From NCBI RefSeq assembly GCF_015644725.1, contig NZ_CP064795.1, forward strand, positions 3,160,501 to 3,224,500: a DNA stretch of 64,000 nucleotides, given 5' to 3'. The translations under genes were made by a program, and so were the position numbers. Each line of letters begins with the position of its first letter. The stretch's first letter is position 1. Positions 18,629-27,964 of the stretch are shown piece by piece. Origin of the DNA: Salinimonas marina (lineage in GTDB: Bacteria; Pseudomonadota; Gammaproteobacteria; Enterobacterales; Alteromonadaceae). The notes below the pieces were generated by a model. It did not search any database, was not told the origin of the DNA, and worked only from the letters and a program-made list of their open reading frames with translations.

Positions 18629-18991
18629 TTAGTGAGCATCAAGCAGGCCGGTCAGTTCCAGTTGCTGACAAAAATATGCCAGCGCCGCCCCCTGCAGATA
18701 CGGGTTTTTATCCGGTGTCAAACAAAACGAGCGATGAAACGCATTCACACTGTCCCCGGATTCCAATACATCATTGATGTAAAGCTGTTGATAGGGCCGT
18801 AAGGTCGCCTGCCACGGGGTAAGCTCATCAGCAAGCTCGGCCAGTTTTTGTTGCTCCGGCCAATCAATGATGGCGTCGACAGCTTCGCCACCCTGCTCAA
18901 TGGCGTCATGAAAGAAGTTCTGCACTTCCGGCAGACGAAATATCAGCACCAGTAGACCAACCTGTAATAGTAATAAAAGCCAGCGCCGCAT
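18629..18991 (-). CDS. Hypothetical protein with N-terminal membrane anchor
   Basis: 120 residues. Residues 3-21 (RWLLLLLQVGLLVLIFRL) form one hydrophobic helix, then an amphipathic, acidic body with two cysteines (SFCLTP, YFCQQL). Likely a membrane-anchored or exported small protein facing the periplasm. It ends LTGLLDAH. No family recognised. It is divergent from ccoG, whose FNR box lies in the shared gap, but about 140 bases separate it from that box. Confidence 0.6.
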   Translation of the reverse strand: MRRWLLLLLQVGLLVLIFRLPEVQNFFHDAIEQGGEAVDAIIDWPEQQKLAELADELTPWQATLRPYQQLYINDVLESGDSVNAFHRSFCLTPDKNPYLQGAALAYFCQQLELTGLLDAH

Positions 18992-19134
18992 AATGGTGAA
19001 ACCTGTAAAAGATTAACTATTGACCCGGTTAGCTTAGATGATCCTTAGTATCCTTACAGTAAGCCCATTTATACGCTGGCATCGTAATTTATAAATAGTG
19101 CATATATTTGGTCGGCAGGCGCACAGCTATTTAT

Positions 19135-19148
19135 TTGATCTGCATCAA
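19135..19148 (+). promoter_or_regulatory. FNR box upstream of ccoG
   Basis: TTGATCTGCATCAA is a perfect match to the FNR consensus TTGAT-N4-ATCAA, 56 bases before the ccoG start. It implies activation under low oxygen, fitting a cytochrome oxidase assembly factor. Confidence 0.85.
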
Positions 19149-19204
19149 GCTTTGAGATAATAGTGCAGGTAGAATGGATGAGCATTTAGTCACAGGGTGA
19201 ACCC

Positions 19205-20632
19205 ATGAGCGAAAAAATACCGGTCAAAAATGTCACACCGGTGAAAGTGCATAAGCCAGCCACCACCGAAAAAAAGCACCATAGCGCGCGCAGCCGCATT
19301 TATGTAAGGGCGGTAAAAGGACCGCTGGAAACCTTTCGCCGTTTTTTCGGGTTGTTCTTTCTGGGGTTGTTTGCCGTTATCCCCTGGCTTACCTACAACG
19401 GGGAGCAGGCAGTATTGTTTGATATTGCCGAGCAGCGCTTTACCTTATTTTCGTTGACCTTGTGGCCCCAGGATCTCACTTATCTGGCGTACATTTTTAT
19501 TATCTCGGCCTTTGCCCTGTTTTTTGTGACCACCTTTGCCGGCCGGGTGTGGTGCGGATTTATGTGTCCGCAAACCACCTGGGTCTATGTGTTTACCTGG
19601 TTTGAAGAAAAAATCGAAGGGACCCGCAATAAACGCATAAAGCTGGATGAACGGCCCATGGATTTTGATAAATTCTGGCGCAAAACGGCTAAACAGTTTT
19701 GCTGGTGGAGTGTGGCGCTACTCACCGCGTTGTTGTTTGTGGGCTATTTCACTCCTGTGCGCGACCTTTTTGTGGATTTTTTTACCTTTAATTCCGGCTT
19801 CTGGATAAGCTTCTGGGTGGTGTTTTTTGCGTTGTGTACCTACGGCAATGCCGGTTACATGCGCGAGATAATGTGTACTCATATTTGTCCTTATGCCCGT
19901 TTTCAGTCGGCCATGTTTGATAAGGATACCTTTACCGTGGCCTACGACCCCAATCGGGGTGAGTCACGGGGCCCCCGCCCGCGTAAGCTATCCCGCGAAG
20001 CCGTTCATGCACAGGGCCTGGGTGACTGTATTGATTGTCACTTATGTGTGCAGGTGTGCCCCACCGGCATCGACATACGCAATGGTCTGCAGTATGAATG
20101 TATTAATTGTGGGGCCTGCGTGGATGCCTGTAACGGGGTAATGGAGAAAATGAATTACCCCAAAGGGCTGATTCGGTTTACTTCAGAAGAAGAACTGGCA
20201 GGCGGTACCACCCGTATTTTCCGGCCCAAACTGATTGGGTACTTTGTGGTGCTTATGCTAATGGTGACGGTGCTGGTGGCCAACTTTATGTGGCGGGTGC
20301 CGCTGGATGTCGACATTATTCGCGATCGTAATTCGCTTTATCGTGAAACCAACGACGGGCTTATCGAAAATGTTTATACGCTGAAAATCATGAACAAAAC
20401 ACAGCGCGATACGACCTATCAAATCCGGGTCAGTGGTCTGCCTGACCACCGGTTTATCGGTAACCAGACTATTACCGTGGCCGCAGGAGAAGTGGCAACA
20501 TTACCGATTTCGGTTGCCACCGACGCCTATAATCTGGAAGATCCGGTAACAGAAATTCAATTTACGGTTAGTTCGGTTGACCAGGATGACGCTGTCAGCC
20601 TGACCGAACCCAGTAAATTCCTTTACCGATAG
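19205..20632 (+). CDS. ccoG: Cytochrome c oxidase accessory protein CcoG (FixG/RdxA)
   Basis: 475 residues, an inner-membrane iron-sulfur protein that helps supply copper to cbb3-type oxidase by reducing Cu(II). Membrane helices are visible around residues 46-68, 90-110, 160-182 and 190-215, with a CGFMCPQTTW motif, then GNAGYMREIMCTHICPYARF. The ferredoxin domain has two 4Cys clusters: CIDCHLCVQVCP and CINCGACVDAC. A further helix (LIGYFVVLMLMVTVLVANF) and a C-terminal immunoglobulin-like domain follow. An FNR box lies upstream and srkA follows 6 bases after the stop. The ccoNOPQ operon itself is not in the window. Confidence 0.95.
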   Translation: MSEKIPVKNVTPVKVHKPATTEKKHHSARSRIYVRAVKGPLETFRRFFGLFFLGLFAVIPWLTYNGEQAVLFDIAEQRFTLFSLTLWPQDLTYLAYIFIISAFALFFVTTFAGRVWCGFMCPQTTWVYVFTWFEEKIEGTRNKRIKLDERPMDFDKFWRKTAKQFCWWSVALLTALLFVGYFTPVRDLFVDFFTFNSGFWISFWVVFFALCTYGNAGYMREIMCTHICPYARFQSAMFDKDTFTVAYDPNRGESRGPRPRKLSREAVHAQGLGDCIDCHLCVQVCPTGIDIRNGLQYECINCGACVDACNGVMEKMNYPKGLIRFTSEEELAGGTTRIFRPKLIGYFVVLMLMVTVLVANFMWRVPLDVDIIRDRNSLYRETNDGLIENVYTLKIMNKTQRDTTYQIRVSGLPDHRFIGNQTITVAAGEVATLPISVATDAYNLEDPVTEIQFTVSSVDQDDAVSLTEPSKFLYR

Positions 20633-20638
20633 GGTGTT

Positions 20639-21610
20639 ATGTCAGATTTTACTTTCACCGGGCTCACCCCCGATGTGTTACTGGATGCCATAGAGTCATG
20701 CGGCATTTATCCACAAAGCGGACTGCTGGCGCTTAATAGCTACGAAAACCGGGTTTATCAGTTCCAGGCTGATGACGGTCAGCGCATGGTGGTTAAATTT
20801 TATCGCCCGGCCCGCTGGAGCAACGAGCAGATTCTTGAAGAGCATGCTTTTGCATTGGAGCTGGCGGACGCGGAAATTCCATTGGTGGCGCCGTATATTA
20901 TCAATCAGACCACCTTACACACCTATCAGGGATTCCGGTTTGCGGTATTTCCATCGGTAGGCGGACGCCAGTTTGAAATAGACAATCTGGATCAGATTGA
21001 ATGGATGGGCCGGTTTATCGGGCGGATGCATCGGGTGGCGCAGGCCAAACCCTTTGTCCACCGCCTACCGCTGGATACCGAGCACTTTCTGACCCAGCCG
21101 CTGGCTGAACTGGAGCACAGTGAGCTGTTGCCTGATCATCTGAAAACCGCCTTCTTTGCCATTGCCGAACCGGTGATTGCGCAAACCCGAAAATTATACC
21201 AACCCTTCGGGCAGATTCGTTTGCATGGTGATTGCCATCCGGGCAACATTTTGTGGCGCGACGGCCCCTTGTTTGTAGATTTGGACGATTGTCGAATGGG
21301 TCCGGCGATTCAGGATTTGTGGATGATGCTAAGCGGCGACCGGTCACAGCAGCTGTTGCAACTGGATACGATGGTCGAGGCTTACGAAGAGTTTCATGAA
21401 CTGGACCGCCGCGAACTGGCTCTGATTGAGCCTTTGCGGGCAATGCGGATGGTGCACTATATGGCCTGGCTGTCGAAGCGCTGGCAGGATTCGGCATTTC
21501 CCCGGGCCTTCCCCTGGTTTGCCGAAGACAAGTACTGGGAAAATCAGATTCTGGCCTTAAAAGAACAATTATCTGCGCTGCAGGAGCCGCCGCTCAGTTT
21601 AGGCATGTAG
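20639..21610 (+). CDS. srkA: Stress response kinase A (YihE/RdoA)
   Basis: 323 residues of the aminoglycoside-phosphotransferase-like kinase fold. Key motifs are NRVYQFQADDG and VVKFYRP (ATP-binding lysine), LHGDCHPGNILWRDG (catalytic loop) and FVDLDDCRMGP (metal-binding DxD). SrkA phosphorylates Ser/Thr and counteracts stress-induced death in Enterobacteria. It starts 6 bases after ccoG, so the two are translationally adjacent and probably share the FNR-controlled promoter. yqaA follows 9 bases later. In E. coli, srkA is followed by dsbA; here dsbA lies about 6 kb away. Confidence 0.93.
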   Translation: MSDFTFTGLTPDVLLDAIESCGIYPQSGLLALNSYENRVYQFQADDGQRMVVKFYRPARWSNEQILEEHAFALELADAEIPLVAPYIINQTTLHTYQGFRFAVFPSVGGRQFEIDNLDQIEWMGRFIGRMHRVAQAKPFVHRLPLDTEHFLTQPLAELEHSELLPDHLKTAFFAIAEPVIAQTRKLYQPFGQIRLHGDCHPGNILWRDGPLFVDLDDCRMGPAIQDLWMMLSGDRSQQLLQLDTMVEAYEEFHELDRRELALIEPLRAMRMVHYMAWLSKRWQDSAFPRAFPWFAEDKYWENQILALKEQLSALQEPPLSLGM

Positions 21611-21619
21611 AGACTCGCC

Positions 21620-22051
21620 TTGATGCTTATCAGTCTGGGCCTTAGCGGCATGTTTGTTAGTGCCTTTCTGGCCGCGACCCTATTGCCGCTGGGCTCTGAA
21701 GCCATGCTGATTGCTTTGCAGCAGCATGGCTATTCGTGGCTGGCGCTGCTGATGGTGGCCACCGCCGGTAATGTGGCCGGTTCATGGGTTAATTACCTCA
21801 TCGGTTACAAAGCCGGCCGGCCCGGTTTGAAACGTCTGCTGAAGCTCAGTGATCATCAATTTGCCCGTGCCGAAACCCGTTTTGCCAAATACGGCGTGGC
21901 GTCACTCTGTCTGGCCTGGGTGCCGGTGATTGGCGATCCCCTAACCATGCTGGCCGGGGTAATCCGGGTCCCGCAGGTGCTGTTTCTGGCGCTGGTCACC
22001 CTGGGTAAAGCCGCTCGCTATGGGGTTATTTTACTGCTTTTACCTGCCTGA
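21620..22051 (+). CDS. yqaA: YqaA family membrane protein
   Basis: About 143 residues, mostly hydrophobic, of the DedA-like/VTT (SNARE-associated) superfamily. Features are the N-terminal ATLLPLGSEAML, the GNVAGSWVNYLIGY re-entrant motif, RAETRFAKYGVASLCLAWVPVIGDPLTMLAG, and a final helix. Members have been proposed to move lipids or couple to proton gradients, but YqaA itself is uncharacterised. The start is TTG 21620 or, more simply, ATG 21623. It is the third gene after ccoG and srkA. The B12 riboswitch begins 50 bases downstream. Confidence 0.85.
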   Translation: MMLISLGLSGMFVSAFLAATLLPLGSEAMLIALQQHGYSWLALLMVATAGNVAGSWVNYLIGYKAGRPGLKRLLKLSDHQFARAETRFAKYGVASLCLAWVPVIGDPLTMLAGVIRVPQVLFLALVTLGKAARYGVILLLLPA

Positions 22052-22100
22052 TATTTCATCCTTTTTTTGCCCTTAGCAAGCAAACTCCGTATACTTTGCC

Positions 22101-22310
22101 AGGTTCAGGTGCCTGCCTTTGTGCAGGGTAAACGGGAAGTCAGTGCAAAGCTGACGCTGCCCCCGCAACGGTAATCTCACCCGGTTATGGGTTTATGTCA
22201 GTCAGCAACTATATGCTGATGTTCACCACTGTGCCTGAAGGCATGGGAAGGTTCGACATAGCTTTGGTCACAAGAGCCAAAGAGAGAAAGCCCGGATACC
22301 GGCCTGATAG
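22101..22310 (+). promoter_or_regulatory. Cobalamin (AdoCbl) riboswitch
   Basis: The 5' leader of btuB has GGTGCCTGCC, GGGAAGTCAGTGCAAAGCTG, CTGCCCCCGCAACGGTAA, then TGTGCCTGAAGGCATGGGAAGG and the B12-box AAGCCCGGATACCGGCC at 22288-22304. These are the core elements of the cobalamin aptamer. Just after it, ATCAGCCCCTGAGCTGAT can fold and may belong to the expression platform. Adenosylcobalamin binding should repress btuB. Confidence 0.95.
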
Positions 22311-22378
22311 GTTCATCAGCCCCTGAGCTGATGGTTCGCAACGTTACACTCGGGCGGAGTGTATGAACGAGACTTATC

Positions 22379-24289
22379 ATGACTTATCTTTTATCCCGTA
22401 CCATCTTAACGACCGGCGTGCTGTATAGCGCACTTACCCCAACCTTTGCTGTTGCTTCCCCGGCGCCGTCCGATATGGAAACCCTTACGGTCACCGGCAG
22501 CCGTTTACCGTTTGATTTAAATCAATTACCCGCTACCAGCACGGTCATCGGCGAGCAGGAAATTGCCCGGTCGGGGGCGCTGCAAATTACGGATTTGTTG
22601 CGTGCCCTTCCCGGCATCACCATCGCCCAGGCTGGCAGTGCCGGGGCCCTTACCGAAATTCGTATGCGCGGCAGTGAAACCAACCACCTGCTGGTGCTCA
22701 TTGATGGGGTTATTGCCAATGATATTGGCCAGGGCAGCGCCATTGATCTGGCGCATCTTACTGCCGCCAGTGTGAGTCGCATTGAATTGCTCCATGGTGC
22801 ACAAAGCGCCGTGTGGGGCAGTGGCGCCATCGCTGGCGTGCTAAGCATTACCACCAAAGCCCAGAGTCAGGGCTCCTATTTCCAGGTCCAGGTGGGAACG
22901 GGCAGTGACCATACCAGTCAGGTTGCGTTGAATGCGTCAGGTTCCAGCGGTGATATGCAGTTTTCCAGTTATGCAGAACTGCTGGAGACTGATGGTGACA
23001 ATATCGCCCTGAAGGGCACCGAAAAAGATGGTTATCGTAATATCACCACTGGCGGCGCGCTGCGCTGGACAGCATCTGCGGCCCACCGGTTTTCAGCCAG
23101 TGCCCGAGTGGTAGACTATACCACCGATTATGATGCTATCGACTTTGTGGTTACCGGCTTACCTACCGATGCGGCGAATGTGACCGACGGTAAACAGCTC
23201 AGCGGCCAGCTGGACTGGCAGTTTACCCCAGCAGACACGTCGTATCAGAGTAATCTGGCGCTGCACTACCGTGAAGATAAAAACAACAGCACAGCCAATG
23301 GCGTGTTTGATGGCGGCACGACCGGGCAACGCTATCAGTTTCGCTGGACCCACCGCTACCAGATAGCCGACTGGCAGCTGGCCGGCGGGCTTGAGTATCA
23401 GCGGCGCCAGTTTAAACAACGGGGCCTGCGCACCTTTGCCGATCCGAATCAGCACCAACAAAGTTATACCACCAGTCTGTTCACAGAAGCCGGCAAGGCC
23501 CTGCTGGACGATGTTATCGCCACCGTGTCGCTGCGCTTTGATGACAACAATGAATTTGATAATGCCTTTAGCTACCGCGCGGGGCTCACCTGGCAGCTTA
23601 GTCCCCGCTACCAATTGTTTATCAGTAATGCCAGAGCGGTGAAAAACCCCACCTTCACCGAGCGTTTTGGTTACTTTCCCGATACGTTCACCGGTAACCC
23701 CGACTTAATGCCAGAAAAAAGTCAGCAGTGGGAAGTAGGGGCGCGCGCAAAATGGAGCCGACAGTGGTCGGGTAAATTGAGCTATTATCAAACCCGGTTG
23801 CAGGATGAGATCAATGGTTTTGTGTATGACCCGCAGACCATGCTGACTACCGCCGCCAATAAGCCTGAAGATAGTGAGCGCGACGGTATTGAGGCTCAGC
23901 TTCAGTTTCATTCGGACGCCGTGGGTGTGCGAGCCACCTACAGCTATGTGGAGGCTCAGGAGCCGGGCCAGGCCGAACTGCGCCGGGCCCGTCATCAGGC
24001 TTCTTTAGTGGTTAGTGGTGAGCTGCCTGTCCCGGGGCTGAGCGCTTACACCAAACTGGCTTACACCGGCTCACGCCAGGATATTTTTTATCCACCGTTT
24101 CCCGACCCTGCCCAACGTATTGAGTTGTCGGCGTATACTCTGCTTAGCGTAAACCTGGCTTATCAGTTAACGCCTGCCTGGCAGCTTAATTTGCGCATAG
24201 ACAATGCGTTGGATGCACATTATCAGGATATTGTCGGGTACAGTGAAAATGAACGACGCTGGCGCCTGAGTGCCGGTTATTCCTTTTAA
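22379..24289 (+). CDS. btuB: TonB-dependent vitamin B12 receptor BtuB
   Basis: 636 residues, an outer-membrane cobalamin transporter. Signal peptide about 1-26; TonB box ETLTVTGSR; plug domain around 45-155 with SGALQITDLLRALPGI and GSGAIAGVLSITTK; then a long beta-barrel ending YSF, the aromatic terminus used for barrel insertion. It is controlled by the cobalamin riboswitch directly upstream, which fixes its role. No periplasmic or ABC partner (btuFCD) follows. Length agrees with BtuB (about 600 residues). Confidence 0.93.
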   Translation: MTYLLSRTILTTGVLYSALTPTFAVASPAPSDMETLTVTGSRLPFDLNQLPATSTVIGEQEIARSGALQITDLLRALPGITIAQAGSAGALTEIRMRGSETNHLLVLIDGVIANDIGQGSAIDLAHLTAASVSRIELLHGAQSAVWGSGAIAGVLSITTKAQSQGSYFQVQVGTGSDHTSQVALNASGSSGDMQFSSYAELLETDGDNIALKGTEKDGYRNITTGGALRWTASAAHRFSASARVVDYTTDYDAIDFVVTGLPTDAANVTDGKQLSGQLDWQFTPADTSYQSNLALHYREDKNNSTANGVFDGGTTGQRYQFRWTHRYQIADWQLAGGLEYQRRQFKQRGLRTFADPNQHQQSYTTSLFTEAGKALLDDVIATVSLRFDDNNEFDNAFSYRAGLTWQLSPRYQLFISNARAVKNPTFTERFGYFPDTFTGNPDLMPEKSQQWEVGARAKWSRQWSGKLSYYQTRLQDEINGFVYDPQTMLTTAANKPEDSERDGIEAQLQFHSDAVGVRATYSYVEAQEPGQAELRRARHQASLVVSGELPVPGLSAYTKLAYTGSRQDIFYPPFPDPAQRIELSAYTLLSVNLAYQLTPAWQLNLRIDNALDAHYQDIVGYSENERRWRLSAGYSF

Positions 24290-24350
24290 AGCCTGCCTGA
24301 CGGTGAAGCCGCGCCCTACCCGGTAAGAGAGCTGCGGGTATGGCGCATTT

Positions 24351-24368
24351 ACTATAGTGGGCTATAGT
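24351..24368. promoter_or_regulatory. Perfect inverted repeat, possible operator
   Basis: ACTATAG-TGGG-CTATAGT, 7-bp arms with a 4-base centre, lies about 100 bases before the GGDEF gene. The regulator is unknown. It could be an operator or a -10-like region. Confidence 0.35.
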
Positions 24369-24465
24369 TAACAGGAATTCCTGGGTTTAAATGCCCACAC
24401 CCCAAGGTTAGTGTTACCACGGCTGGCCAATTTATCTGCCTACTATAAGGATATCGACATTAGCC

Positions 24466-25947
24466 ATGACACAAGATTATGCGGTGATATTAAAGCAGCT
24501 CCCCGTGTGTTTAATCTTCAAACCTGTCAATACTGACACGTATGGCGTTTCGGACGAATTTCGCCGTCAGTTTGAGGTAACCAGCACAGATTGTCTTGCC
24601 CACTTTTTATTTTTTAATGCCTTTACCGGCGCCGCCATTACCGGCCCGGACTCCCCATTAGTAGTAGCGGAACAGGCACAGGATTTATGTCAGCGTGTGC
24701 ATATTGTGGTAGGAACCAAACGCTACACCTGTATTTTCCGCAGCTCTTATGCTGGTGATGAACAGCAGCATTATCTGGTCATCCGGGTAGATATTGACGA
24801 TGTCCAGGATATGGAAGCGCGCACCGTAAACTCTTCGTTGGCCAGTCACTTGTCATTTTCAATGTTGCTGTCGTCAATTTCCACTCAGTTGATTAATGCC
24901 ACTTTTGATCAGACCGATGCTTTAATTGAACAAAGCCTGGGTTCCTTCGGTCAGTTTTTCAATGCCGACCGGTGTTACCTGTTCCGGTTTTCTGCCGATA
25001 AACGCAAAATGGACAATACCCATGAATGGGTTGCGCCTGGCGTGGTGCCATACAAGGATGAGTTGCAGCAAATACCATTAGAGCAACTACCTTACTTTGA
25101 GGCCGCCATCAAAGCCGACATGGTTTTCAAAATAGATGATGTACAAACCCTGCCTGCAGAGGCGAGCCTTGAAAAAGCCGAGTTTGAACGGGAGGGGATC
25201 CGCGCGGTGCTGTGTGTGGCGGTGTACCTTAATGATGATTTATTCGGGTTTATCGGGTGCGATATGCTGTCTAATGTTCATCACTGGCGTCACTATGAAG
25301 TACGTTATCTTAAACTCATCGGTGAAATGGTAAGCGAAACGCTGATCAGCGTGAACAACCGCCGCTCGTTACAACTGCTGCAAAAAGAACTGTTAGAAGC
25401 CAACAAAGCATTAGAAAAACAAGTGAATATCGATGGTTTAACCGGTATAGCGAATCGCCGTCTGTTTGACATGAGCCTGGCGCGGGACTGGTCCAATGCG
25501 CAGTTTAACCGGCTGCCACTGAGCCTGATGATTATCGATGTAGATTTTTTCAAGCGCTACAATGATACCTACGGTCATGTTAGCGGCGACGAAGCATTAC
25601 AAAAAATTGCCCAGGCCATCAATGCGACGACCCGCACGCAGGGTGGACTTACTGCGCGCTATGGCGGCGAAGAATTTGCGGTGATATTGCCGTCTAAAAC
25701 CGAACAAACCTGCTTTGTGGTGGCCCAGCATATTCTGGAAGCCGTCCGCAGTCTCAACATCGCATTTTCTGGAAATGAATCACTGGGCGTGGTTACGGTC
25801 AGTATTGGCTGTGCCAGCACCACCCAAAAAGCCAGTGAAACCATTCCTAAACTGATAAAACGCGCTGACGATGCTTTATACCAGGCCAAATCCAGCGGCC
25901 GCAATCAGGTATCTTTTGCTACAGCGAAGGTCCGTTGTCCCGCTTGA
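24466..25947 (+). CDS. GAF-domain diguanylate cyclase
   Basis: 493 residues. An N-terminal region of about 120 residues of unknown type precedes a GAF domain (about 125-285; DRCYLFRFSADKRKMD, AVLCVAVYLNDDLFGFIGCD). A short coiled linker leads to a GGDEF domain (about 320-485) with DGLTGIANRRLFD, ARYGGEEFAVIL and DDALYQAKSSGRNQV. The active site GGEEF is intact, so it should make cyclic-di-GMP. The inhibitory RxxD site five residues before GGEEF reads RTQG, so product inhibition through that site is probably missing. No membrane segment, so cytoplasmic. The gene is monocistronic with a palindrome upstream. Confidence 0.9.
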   Translation: MTQDYAVILKQLPVCLIFKPVNTDTYGVSDEFRRQFEVTSTDCLAHFLFFNAFTGAAITGPDSPLVVAEQAQDLCQRVHIVVGTKRYTCIFRSSYAGDEQQHYLVIRVDIDDVQDMEARTVNSSLASHLSFSMLLSSISTQLINATFDQTDALIEQSLGSFGQFFNADRCYLFRFSADKRKMDNTHEWVAPGVVPYKDELQQIPLEQLPYFEAAIKADMVFKIDDVQTLPAEASLEKAEFEREGIRAVLCVAVYLNDDLFGFIGCDMLSNVHHWRHYEVRYLKLIGEMVSETLISVNNRRSLQLLQKELLEANKALEKQVNIDGLTGIANRRLFDMSLARDWSNAQFNRLPLSLMIIDVDFFKRYNDTYGHVSGDEALQKIAQAINATTRTQGGLTARYGGEEFAVILPSKTEQTCFVVAQHILEAVRSLNIAFSGNESLGVVTVSIGCASTTQKASETIPKLIKRADDALYQAKSSGRNQVSFATAKVRCPA

Positions 25948-26285
25948 TGGTTATGGCCTAAAAGCCCGGCTGGACCTATTAGGCGAAAAGCTGTTTGAAA
26001 AACCGCTTTTATAGATTACATCAATCTATAAAAATAATTGTCATAAAACCGTCATATTTCTTTGGTTAAGTTACTAAAAATGAAAGTTTTCTCAAACTAT
26101 TAAGATAATGTCACAATCACTTTATCAGATAGGGTGAAACCTGCTTTCATGATAAGCTTAAAGCATAATTTTGAACGTTTTTCGGCCTTTTTTTGTACAG
26201 GTTTGTGGCCATTCCGCTACCTTGTTGCTGACTTGTTGTCTTACCGAATATCGCGTTTGCTCTCGTTTTATCCGGAGATTCATTT
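25948..26285. other. AT-rich intergenic region
   Basis: 338 bases with no gene. The centre (26020-26120) is very AT-rich, with a short direct repeat of ATCAATCTATAAAAATAATTG-like sequence, and it probably holds the promoter of the downstream small gene. No specific operator recognised. Confidence 0.35.
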
Positions 26286-26663
26286 ATGAAACGTTTATTA
26301 GCACAAATAGAACAATCTGGTGCTGGTTCAGTTCTGCTTAACAATGATGTGACCACCGTTATATCTATGTTTTGCGAAACTTTTTCCTATCAGGTTCAGG
26401 AAATAAGTACGGTGTCTGCCGAAGGCTATATGAAGGTGACGCTGCATGATGACACCCCGGTGTATTGCTATGTCGATACCGATGGGGATGTATTGATTGA
26501 GCTGGAACAGGGCGTGCATCTTGCGGTACACACCTTTCGTAAACAACACGGCCGCTGGCAGTATGTGGGTTTAACCCGTTACGACATTGCCAGTACTCAG
26601 ACCCCGGCCGGAGCGCAGCTTGCCGCCAGAATGTTGCCGGCTGATTTGCAAGCTTGTGGCTAA
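26286..26663 (+). CDS. Hypothetical protein, 125 residues
   Basis: A small soluble protein beginning MKRLLAQIEQSGAGSVLLNNDVTTVISMF. It has alternating strands (KVTLHDDTPVYCYVDTDGDVLIELEQ) and ends ADLQACG. No signal peptide or membrane helix, so presumably cytoplasmic. TCCGGAGATTCATTT precedes the ATG, giving a good ribosome site. Codon use matches the neighbours and there is no overlapping alternative, so it is likely a real gene. I recognise no family. It stands alone between the cyclase and a luciferase-like monooxygenase. Confidence 0.65.
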   Translation: MKRLLAQIEQSGAGSVLLNNDVTTVISMFCETFSYQVQEISTVSAEGYMKVTLHDDTPVYCYVDTDGDVLIELEQGVHLAVHTFRKQHGRWQYVGLTRYDIASTQTPAGAQLAARMLPADLQACG

Positions 26664-26811
26664 TTTTAGCCTTCGTTAGCTTATTTATCACCAATCGGTG
26701 TAGCTTAGCGTATTTCCCCCGCGGCTAACCGCAATCCTGATCACCACGCTTGTTTTACCATTGTTTATCCCAACCTAGTTGAGCATAGTCACTTTTTAAC
26801 CGGAGTCGTGC

Positions 26812-27828
26812 ATGTCTCAGCGTGTTCCTTTTTCTATTTTAGATCTTGCTCATATTGGTGAAGACCAATCCGTGGCGCAGGCCATTGAGCAATGCAAACA
26901 GATGGCTCAGACCGCTGAACAGGCAGGGTTCGAACGATTCTGGCTGGCCGAACATCATGGTATGCGCGGTGTTGCCAGTGCTGCTACGGCGGTGATGCTG
27001 GCCGGGGTCGGCCACGCCACGAACCGCATCCGGATAGGCTCCGGCGGGGTGATGCTGCCCAACCATTCGCCTTTAGTGATTGCCGAGCAGTTTGGCACGC
27101 TGGCCGCGATGTTTCCCGACCGGGTAGACTTAGGTCTGGGGCGCGCCCCGGGCACCGATATGGCGACATCCCGGGCATTACGCCGTAATCTGGAATCTTC
27201 GGTCGATAATTACCCCACCGATGTGGCCCAACTGCAAGCCTATTTGCAGCCCGCGGCTGATACGATGGACATCATTGCGGTGCCGGGCGAAGGTTCAAAG
27301 GTACCGCTGTGGCTATTAGGTTCCAGTCTTTATTCGGCGCAACTGGCCGGCAAACTGGGATTACCATATTCCTTTGCCTCACATTTTGCGCCTGAAGCGC
27401 TGCACGATGCTATCCGAATTTATAAGATGAACTTCAAACCATCCGCACAATTGAGCCAGCCCTATGTCAGTGCCGGAGTAATGGCGGTGGTTGGCGACAC
27501 AGCGCAGCAGGCGCAATATTTGTTTAGCTCGGTACAACAGCAATTTGCTAATCTGCGCCGGGGTCATAATCGGCCAATGCCCGCCCCGGTTGAGCACGTA
27601 GAAGCCTCATTACATGAACACGAACTGGCCGCCATCAATCATACGTTGCGCTACGCAGTGGTCGGCACGGTTGACGCGGTAGAACAGCAACTGGCGGGGT
27701 TTGTGAATGCCACGGATATAGATGAAGTTATTTTGTCATTTCCGATTCACGATCCGGCGCTGTGTTTAGACGCCGTATCACAGGTGGGTAAAATGACATC
27801 GGTCAAGGCTGGGGCCTCCTGGAGCTAG
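26812..27828 (+). CDS. Luciferase-like flavin-dependent monooxygenase (YhbW-like)
   Basis: 338 residues of the bacterial luciferase superfamily, which uses reduced FMN and oxygen. Seen are [11 protein letters not shown] at the N-terminus, [37 protein letters not shown] and [27 protein letters not shown]. This pattern is close to E. coli YhbW and related 'MsnO8-type' proteins of unknown substrate. No adjacent flavin reductase is present. CCGGAGTCGTGC precedes the ATG. Confidence 0.85.
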   Translation: MSQRVPFSILDLAHIGEDQSVAQAIEQCKQMAQTAEQAGFERFWLAEHHGMRGVASAATAVMLAGVGHATNRIRIGSGGVMLPNHSPLVIAEQFGTLAAMFPDRVDLGLGRAPGTDMATSRALRRNLESSVDNYPTDVAQLQAYLQPAADTMDIIAVPGEGSKVPLWLLGSSLYSAQLAGKLGLPYSFASHFAPEALHDAIRIYKMNFKPSAQLSQPYVSAGVMAVVGDTAQQAQYLFSSVQQQFANLRRGHNRPMPAPVEHVEASLHEHELAAINHTLRYAVVGTVDAVEQQLAGFVNATDIDEVILSFPIHDPALCLDAVSQVGKMTSVKAGASWS

Positions 27829-27964
27829 CGGCGCGCCTGTCACCGTAGACAGGCCTGCCGCAGCAGGTTTCCAGCCGCATTTTGCTCAGGTTGCACAGGT
27901 GGCTAGGCGAACGGTTTTGGCTGTGGTAACCTTTTGCTCAATTACGCTTAGAGGAAAGTAATGC

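Noticed and set aside
26010..26040. An ATCAATCTAT sequence resembling an FNR half-site.
   Set aside because: The second half (TTGAT at the right spacing) is missing.
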